Both the position numbers and the translations under genes were made by a program. From Akebia trifoliata (Eukaryota > Streptophyta > Magnoliopsida > Ranunculales > Lardizabalaceae), in assembly GCA_017979445.1 (NCBI GenBank), contig CM030705.1, positions 16,819,040-16,883,039 of the forward strand: DNA of 64,000 nucleotides, read 5' to 3'. Under the pieces are notes generated by a model. It saw nothing but the letters and a program-made list of their open reading frames with translations, was not told where the DNA came from and did not search any database. Below, piece by piece: positions 56,502 through 64,000 of the stretch (the stretch's first letter is position 1; each line of letters starts with the position of its first letter).

Positions 56502-59500
56502 ATGAAGAACCCAAAAATATTTGGTACTCGTTCGGTGTAGATTATAGATATAATAATGAATAAAATTAAACAATGGCAAGCAAGGATCGATCCACAGGGA
56601 CAACATTGATTCAATATTTCTTTCAACTCAAAACCAACTCAGATTTAAGTAATCGAATTAGAAAAGTTTTAGCAAAGAGTATCACTAATTGACTAAAAGA
56701 AAATAAGAATAAAGATACAATGTAAATCTTAGAACGATCAAATCCACTTGAGCAATTCCTCTCCTTAGATCAATTTGACCTTTACTTGTCTTAGTCCTCT
56801 CAACAAAATTAATGTCGATAGATCAAAAGATCGATGGGGTTAAAACCAAAATGAAATTTAAAAGTTTATGAAAATATCGATAAGATGAAATTAAATTATT
56901 TGTATTTGATGTTCTTGGTGAAGCATAGTTTAGCTTGAGCTTATCTAAGAATAAACCATCAAAATTAGGAAATCAAATACATAACCCAAAAATCCCTATT
57001 TAAGAAATCTCACAATGAAAACTATGAAGCATAAGGCAAAGGGCAAATTAACTATGAGAGAAAATATTGTTCCTACTTCATTGGCCACTCTAATGGAAAG
57101 TCTAGTCGATGATCATCGCAAGAACAACAAATAAGAAAATAAAATAGATGAGAGTTGAAAAAGATGAAAGGTCTTCTTCCTTGATCTTAAATCTAAACAT
57201 TAGTTGGATCATCCTTCATTACTAAGCTTCAAACTAAAAACCTAAACTAAACTAAAACTAAAAGAAAAATAAAAAAGAAAAGGGAAAAGGGAGAGGAAGA
57301 GCCTTTTCCTCCAAGCCTTGGAGTTTTCTCCACCTTCTAGTCTCTCTAACGAACTAGCAATACTTCTTACTTATAGAGTTTCTCTAGGGTGGATCACTCT
57401 CACTCAAGTTGTTTTGAGACAACTCCATTAATGCAAAGGCAATGCAACCGAGAAGTTTCAGTGCAAATCTAAAGGCTATTCCCCCTGGGACCATCACAGT
57501 GCACACGTCTCTACCGTAGTGTGGTTTGGGTGAAGACACCTGGATCGAATTTTGAGCGGTTGATCTAACTTGGCTCAAGTATTACAGTGTTGGCTTTGCT
57601 TTTTTCCATTTATCTCTGAATATTTGCCTTTTTTACTTGCAACCAATAGAAATTCTTTAATTATAAATAATTTTTAGAATTTTTAGGTGATTGGTTTTTA
57701 TTTGGGGAAAATAACAATTAAGTATGGATAAACTTTCTATAATTATGGTCCCAGAAATGACTTTTTGGGACCTGATCATACCCCCAAACCTCAATTTTGG
57801 TAGTCCCGAGCAAAAATTAAAATTAAAAAAACCACTTTCGTAGGTTTAACGACTGCATTTGGCACATATAGTAAGTCCTTAAATCCCTAGTTTACTCCTA
57901 GTAGACGAGTTTGACTCGTGATGATTTGCAGTGAATATACCTACAAAATTCCACACTTCACATAAATATCAAAATCAAAATCAAAGTATGTAAGGCGAAC
58001 ATAATGATATTTCACAAATCAGTTAATGGCCCTTTACATTTGAACGAAGTTCTAAGTTTCCATTCCTTAATTTAGAAATTTTCAAAAATAACTTGAGTGC
58101 ATGTGCAAATTTTCTGATTTTAAAAATATATTTTTCAGGAATAAAATTTCACTTCCTAACTGTTAAGAATGATCAGTTCTAACTAAGTTCTAACTCGAAA
58201 CTAAGCATTCTATCTAGGATTGTGTGGATGTTCATTTTAATACCTTTAAGGGGCTTTATCTGTGATATTCCAACTTACTCACATTTTTACCATTGATGAC
58301 TTTCACCCTACTGAAATATTTAGTTTCATTGGAATTTTTTCATTTTTATATTTTTTTAGTTCAAGCATCCTTTCTTTGATTTGGTCATTTTTACATCTTT
58401 CTGTTTTTTATTTTTTAACTTTTTCACATATCACTCTTTTCTGGTGTTTTTTTCAAAAAATAGGTAACCCTTTTCAAGGTACCCAGTCTAATCCTATGAT
58501 TGTTGTTCAGGTCATTCTAATCCCAGTTCTATTTTTCTTCTAACTAGCCAACTAAAGGACAAGAAAGTCATAGTTCACTAGAGTCAGTTTTCCCTAACAC
58601 TCTAGACAGAGAAGAGGGTCAATTCTTGTTCCATAAAATCTTATGTTTTCAAGTACTCAATCAAAAGTGAATTTTTCAAAGTAATCTTTTCATAAATTTC
58701 TTAATGAGGAATAATAAAAAAAACTTATGATCAAAAGTTAGGACATGAGCCTGAGATTTGAAATTCATATGTAAAAAATACATATAAATAGTTTGAAAAA
58801 AATATTTCAAAAGTGTTGTATAATTTTATTTTTTTGAAATTTTAAAAATAAATTAATAATGCAATTGTGAGCTAACCTAATACCCCTAAACTTAAATGAC
58901 ATATTATCCTTAATATGCAAGCAGTAAGAAACAAGAGAAAAAAAAAAGGATAGATCACACCTGAAATGGATTGGGCATTAATGTGCAAAATTTGATTACT
59001 ACTACTCTAAAAGAGTGAAAGTTATAACAATGATAATTTTCGACATAGTTTTGCATAAAATTCTACCTAATAATTGAAAAACGACCTAACTAAGAAAGAC
59101 ATTCTAAAATTCTAGGAATTTTCCCAACATTTATTTTGACGGATACGACAACCAACTTCCTATCCCAAATGATAAGCAGACAAATTTTGATCATCGTTAG
59201 AATGTGAAAATGATTTTTTTTAAATGATTAACATCCCTCGCTTATCCTCAATTCTTAGTGTTACCACATTTTCGAAACAGTTTTCAACCATCGTATTCCC
59301 AAAGAGAATGAAAGTTGTAAGATAGATAGGGTCTTTACAATCTTGTGAAATGTAGACTGGATGGGATACGAGATTAGATCGGTAGTGGTCGAAATTGGTG
59401 TGCTTAACAAATTAGAAGTGATCTTTTATTCCCCGGGACATCAATCTCCTCTAATTGTGGATCAATTTCTTTAACTATGTTTGTATAATCATCTAGCTCA

Positions 59501-59589
59501 TTGGGAATTTTAAATACAAGTTGACTCTTAAGGATTATCACATTTGAAAAATAATCATTCTCTCTTTCTTCTAAGGGCACGGTTAGCTG
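56502..59589. other. Old retroelement-like noncoding stretch
   Basis: No gene is seen. GGATCGATCCACAGGGAC (about 56585) and CCCCCAAACCTCAATTTTGG with AGTCCCGAGCAAAAATTAAA (57780-57830) are motifs common in the noncoding 3' part of Athila-like and other gypsy elements. 57190-57440 recurs at 60990-61156. 58820-58960 is A/T homopolymer-rich. Confidence 0.35.
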
Positions 59590-60260
59590 ACCTAGTTAGA
59601 CTTCCATCATGGCTTTAGTGAGAACTGTAACCTCATTGATTTGTGTTTGAACTTCAAATAAGAAGGGTTATCAGTTATTGATAGACAATCATCAAAATCT
59701 TCAAAAGAGTGGAATTGGTTACTAAGGTTATTTTGAAAGAATTGTGAATTTTCTAAGATTGAAATATCCTTAGTTTCGAATTGATCAATTTTTTCCAGGT
59801 TGATTAAGACTTGATCCATGTCCTGTAATTGTTGATGGAGCTATTGTTGTTGATTTACAATTCAGTCATCATGGACTCTAATGACAAATATGGATGGGAA
59901 GATAAATATGAGTAAGTAGATATTGACTCAGGCTCTACAGCTCTATAATCGAAGAATTGTTGAGAATCATAAGATTGTTGGGGAATTATGGTTGGATTCA
60001 TTATCGATGTGTCGTGCATATAAAAATTCCCATGGTTACCAAAGTGATTACCCTAAGTGAACTCGTTCTGACAAGGTATGGCTCCCGAAAGAAACAAATT
60101 ATATACGTGGTATAGTTGATCGAACGAACTAGGTATTGATATCCAATTAGAGCTTTGAGAATTATGCATATTGGCCTGCATAGCACAGAGCATAAGCTGA
60201 CTCAGACAATACTTAGAAGAATGATCATAATTATCACATAGGACACATGAGATCCATGAT
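59590..60260 (-). pseudogene. Gypsy gag C-terminal remnant with zinc knuckle
   Basis: The minus strand reads ESWIS, then CVLCDNYDHSSKYC (codons 60247-60206), a complete C-x2-C-x4-H-x4-C zinc knuckle, then LSQLMLCAMQANMHNSQSS, and further FDYRAVEPES, with stops. 59819-59607 is an open stretch (LINLEKIDQFETKDISILEN) that may be the next part. The style fits a gypsy (Athila-like) gag. No pol is seen. Confidence 0.5.
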
Positions 60261-60429
60261 TCTCTCCTAAACTCTATGACAATGTAAATCTTCTTGGGGT
60301 TCGGTATCTATTTTAACATACACTACAGACTCGCATAGAAAAAAAGGATAAATTCACACAATACTTTATGGATTTTACAAACTAAACAGCCTCTAACTGT
60401 TTCAAAGGAATAATCAAAGCTTCCAACCC

Positions 60430-60620
60430 AATTTTATAAAATCAGAATCAGCCAATTTAATCCCCAGATGATAGGCGGTACACAAAGCAGAGCAAGGGCA
60501 CTCTTAAATCACATCTTCATCTAGAATAGACATAGTATATCCCCCTAATACAACAGGGTACAGCGTGGAAGGATCTTGCTTAGGCACTGATTTGATCAAG
60601 AAATGCAATTGGTATAACTC
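60430..60620 (-). repeat. Segment U fragment, third copy
   Basis: GAGCAAGGGCACTCTTAA, TCTAGAATAGAC, TATCCCCCTA and AGGATCTTGCTTAGGCACTG match 21400-21545 of the element A leader in order. It lies next to the zinc-knuckle remnant on the same strand, as leader and gag do in element B. Confidence 0.65.
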
Positions 60621-61156
60621 GGACTAGCTTCGCCTATTGAGCTCGATGGGATCTAGGGTCAAGTCTAACCAAATTTTAATTAATTTGGGCTTATTGTGAA
60701 TTCAATTTCCTAAAGGGAAAAAGATCGGTGATGAAATCCGATTCTTATCTAATAGTATCATCCTCATAAGGATGCCCTTAATTACTATGTGCAATCCAAT
60801 GTGTGCAATTTAATTTCATCCAAAATAAGTACAGAAACCTACTGAGAAGAGTTATGTAGGGGGTTAGAATCTTACCTCCCATTCTGGATGAGGGAAGAAC
60901 GAGTTGAGTCGACTTGGGCCTCCGATACCAATTTTAGCATACGAAACTCGATGAGCCGAAACAGTTACATTCCATTGTCGTCCGTCCCTAGAATTATTAC
61001 ATGGATTTTTATTTTAGTGGATCTAAACATTAGGTAGATCATCTTCAATTACAAAGCTTCAAATAAAAAACCTAAACACACATCTTATTTATAGAGTTTC
61101 TCTAAGGTTTCTCGATCACTCTTGCTTAAGTTGTTTCGAGACAACTCTATTAATGT
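60621..61156 (-). other. Leader or LTR-like remnant, noncoding
   Basis: No gene is seen. On the minus strand TTGGTATCGGAGGCCC (about 60933-60918) looks like a decayed primer site. The stretch 60990-61156 is a diverged copy of 57190-57440 (AAACATTAG, AAGCTTCAAA, TATAGAGTTTCTCTA, GAGACAACTC). It is cut at 61156 by the next LTR. Confidence 0.35.
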
Positions 61157-64000
61157 TGTGGCGCCCCGCCAAATGCTAACACAAATCCCCATGTCTGATC
61201 TCGAGGTACTAGGTGGTACCTCAAAATTTCGGCATAGTCTTCTTTGTTTATGTTAGCATTCCAAGGCGATTCAACCTGCACCTAATAAACAACATACAAT
61301 CCTGCATATATACATACAAAATATAATACTAGCGGAAGCCTATATACATCTAATAACGTACAAATGATCAGAGTGCGGAAGAATAACAAGAATACAGGAT
61401 TATACAAATATTTCTCACTCTAACAAAAGTCCTAACGCTCAGAACAAAATCTATTACTTTTGGACAATCGACACCACTAAGGGCTATAACCCTAATACTC
61501 ACCAAGTGACGAACTCTGGCTGTCTATCTGACCCACCAGATGATTCTCACTCATGTTCTATACCTGCCTCACCAAGCTTAGGATCTGAAACTAAAAAAAA
61601 TGGAGAAGGAAAGGGTGAGTAACAATAGTTACTCAGTAAAGAAGAAAATAATTTCTGCCAATAACCTCTCCTAATATGAACGTACTGAATCATTTGAAAA
61701 TAAGCAAAGTTTTATAGAAGAAACTACGATTAACTGGTACATATAGCCAGGGATGAGCAACTAAACGTTTTAAAACTCACATTACATCGATCATCATTAC
61801 TCATTATAACATTCTCTTTTTATACAAACCTAATTGATCAAATAGAAAACATTAAATATGCATTTCATTTTATATATCAAAATAAGACAACAGATACATA
61901 ATACACAATGGTGGAGTACTGGAATTGGAGTGTTAGGATTCACGACTGGATCGCTCCCAGTCGAGACATAATGTTTCATAATAAAGTAGTAGTTCCTGAT
62001 TTTGTGGCTGGTCGCTATTTACCACACTTGTGGGATCATTTCTCCTGCTCAGGCTGGCCGTTTGACGTGACCGTAAGCAATGGGTCTCTTTTTTATGTGT
62101 AAGAACATTCGACTACTATAGATTATTAGTGATCACTGATTAATCATCTTCGTCTATGCCTATCAGGCGTGCATGTGATTCCTAAATATACAAATCATTC
62201 ATATACGACCACCTTTACATTACAAGTTCACTAGTAAATATAGAGAGGAATAAACCTGGATTCCAGTTGTGACTCCACTCTCATACGCTTCTCATACCAC
62301 GTATAATCTTGGTGGTCCCTACCGTACATCCCAAGATAGTACACCACTCCGAATGATATAACGCACTATCCATTTAGGCATTCACAGACTCTTTAACAGC
62401 TCACAAAATAGTTACATATATATATATATTATTTTCATTTGAAAACAAAAGAAATTAACAATACAAGATTGAGAATGGAAATCCAATTTCCTACCATGCA
62501 AGTGTAGCCATCCGGCCTAAAATAAATAACAGAACGAAAAAGTAAGCGGCGCATCGCGCTAACAAAAAGTAAATAAACATGCAACCAGTACCATTATCCT
62601 CGGATATCTGTTCACCAATCAACACACAACACAACAATGTAAAATGCAGACATCACCCTTCGGGTGTGACTCTGACATTTTATCGTTTCATACCCATTTT
62701 TTTTTAATTTTTTTTACAGTTTTCAATCTCTCAAATAAAATATCCACTTTCTGATATTCATTACCTCAATCTGAGTTTATTGAATATTAAATCATTTTTT
62801 CAATTATGAAATTCATTTTTATCAATAACATTGAAAAAGTACAAAACTTAAATCAAAACGCGGTCCGAACAATGCATAGGACCCAACTGACGGAAATAAC
62901 CCGGTGAAATATCCTACCCACGTATAATTTGTTATAAAATACAGTTAAACATATCAAACATGCAAGTTCTGGCATGAATTTAAAATAACCAATTGAATTC
63001 GATATTTTTTGAAAACTCACCACAAATTTTTAATAAAATCCTAAATGCAATTTTCACAATCTACGATTACTAATAGAAATTGAGACTTCCTTACTATCTC
63101 TTTGCGAGATGATCGAAGCGTGTGCATGAAAATCGGGACGAATGACGCAAAAATTGAGACGGGTCGGACTTTGAAGCGATGACATCGAGATCTTCATCGT
63201 CCTTTCTCCCTTCTGCGACGGAAGACGGTTTGACCTCGAAATAGGTGAAATCCGAGGTCGAAGTTTCGAAACCCCCATATATGAATACGACTGATTTTTA
63301 AGGATACGAGGTGAAAAAGAAAGTGAAACGAAAAAAGGTTAGGTGGATTTTATAGAGAACGAGGATGCGGACGTTTCTCCTTTCTGCGTTGATCGTCAAA
63401 AGTGGACCGTTTGCGATAAATTTGGGATAGAAAAGTTGAAAAAAAAATATATTTTAAATTGCATTGGCTGGTTTTTGGTGGTTTAAAACGAAGGTGAAAG
63501 TGAAAACAATTTATTTATATATATCTTGGGACGAAATCGATATTTTGCCTTTTGTTTCGATCGACGATAACTTGACCATCCGGATTTCAAAAGTGACGAA
63601 TGAATATTCTATTTCACCTAATTTTTTCGTTCTGGATCTAATGGTGTAGTCAATTTTCTATAAATTATATCTCTAACAAAAGTTTACATGTTTGACCTGA
63701 GATGACCCCTAAAATTGACGTCATTTTCGTTTTTTATGATAATTCGACTTCTTGATCTCCAAAAATGACAAATAAAAGTCCATGTTCAATAATTTTTCGT
63801 TACAAACCCAATAGTGTGATCAAATCTTAATAATTTTTTGCTCTAACAAAAAGTTACTATTTTAGCTTGGTCTAACTCGGTAATCGAGGATTTTGTAACT
63901 TTTATGTTTGGACTCGCATTTGAGCGTGCTTATAGGCTAAAATATGTTTTTCGATCATTTTAAATCCAATGATGAAGTCAGATTCCATTAAAAATTATCA
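61157..64000 (-). repeat. Chromovirus-type LTR, second copy, minus strand, runs off right edge
   Basis: The plus strand begins TGTGGCGCCCCGCC (the LTR end) and matches the reverse complement of 48967-53120 without the MITE and without the inverted arm. It shows the ancestral order of that LTR. Comparison with 49071 suggests the LTR start is about 105 bases beyond the window end. AATGT (61152-61156) would be its left target duplication. The LTR has an (AT) run near 62420. Confidence 0.8.

Noticed and set aside
1..64000. tRNA, rRNA or ordinary host genes
   Set aside because: Scanning by eye found no tRNA or rRNA signature and no intact host-type coding region; a tool search (tRNAscan, BLASTX) would be decisive.

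Overview
The window reads as gene-poor, AT-rich repeat DNA from a flowering plant (probably a eudicot; species not determinable). Almost everything recognisable is a transposable element, most of it broken, and elements are inserted inside one another. I found no convincing intact host gene, tRNA or rRNA. The only long uninterrupted element ORF is an envelope-like ORF of a Copia/Sirevirus element.

Layout. (1) Positions 1-24700 belong to one large minus-strand Ty3/gypsy element of the Tat/Ogre type ('element A'): LTR at 22923-24700, primer site, long leader, extra ORF1, a 52-bp tandem array, gag, protease, G-patch, RT, two RNase H domains and the start of integrase at the left window edge. It was interrupted by a young Sirevirus-like Copia element (266-10605, plus strand) and by a solo LTR (12728-14445) with a perfect 5-bp target duplication (TTACC). 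(2) 24701-28638 is a patchwork: a 12-bp minisatellite, a hAT-type MITE with an 8-bp target duplication, the N-terminal part of a CACTA transposase, a chromovirus-like LTR remnant and a minus-strand Copia gag. (3) 28639-41449 is a second Tat-like element ('element B', plus strand) with both LTRs, inserted in that Copia gag. Its coding part has collapsed, its leader carries a PIF/Harbinger-like MITE and its 3' region carries a 37-bp tandem array. (4) 41450-48966 and 53121-54465 are old AT-rich sequence with a minus-strand plant-mobile-domain-like pseudogene, split by a solo chromovirus-type LTR (48967-53120). That LTR contains a MITE and a giant fold-back palindrome. (5) 54466-56501 is the 3' end of a third Tat-like element ('element C'). 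(6) 56502-61156 is old noncoding retroelement sequence with a minus-strand gag zinc-knuckle remnant. (7) 61157-64000 is another copy of the chromovirus-type LTR, inverted relative to the first and running off the window.

The insertion order can be read from target duplications and from paralogous copies that serve as empty sites. The Sirevirus is the youngest large element: its LTRs differ at about a dozen positions in about 1.33 kb, counted by eye. I see no clearly new biological system. The most noteworthy points are the palindrome cluster shared by the Sirevirus LTRs and its pol-env junction, the intact env-like ORF beside a broken gag-pol, the filler-DNA deletion at the left Sirevirus junction, the fold-back LTR, and the leader segment shared by three Tat-like sequences. 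Lineage names come from motif recognition, not from database searches.
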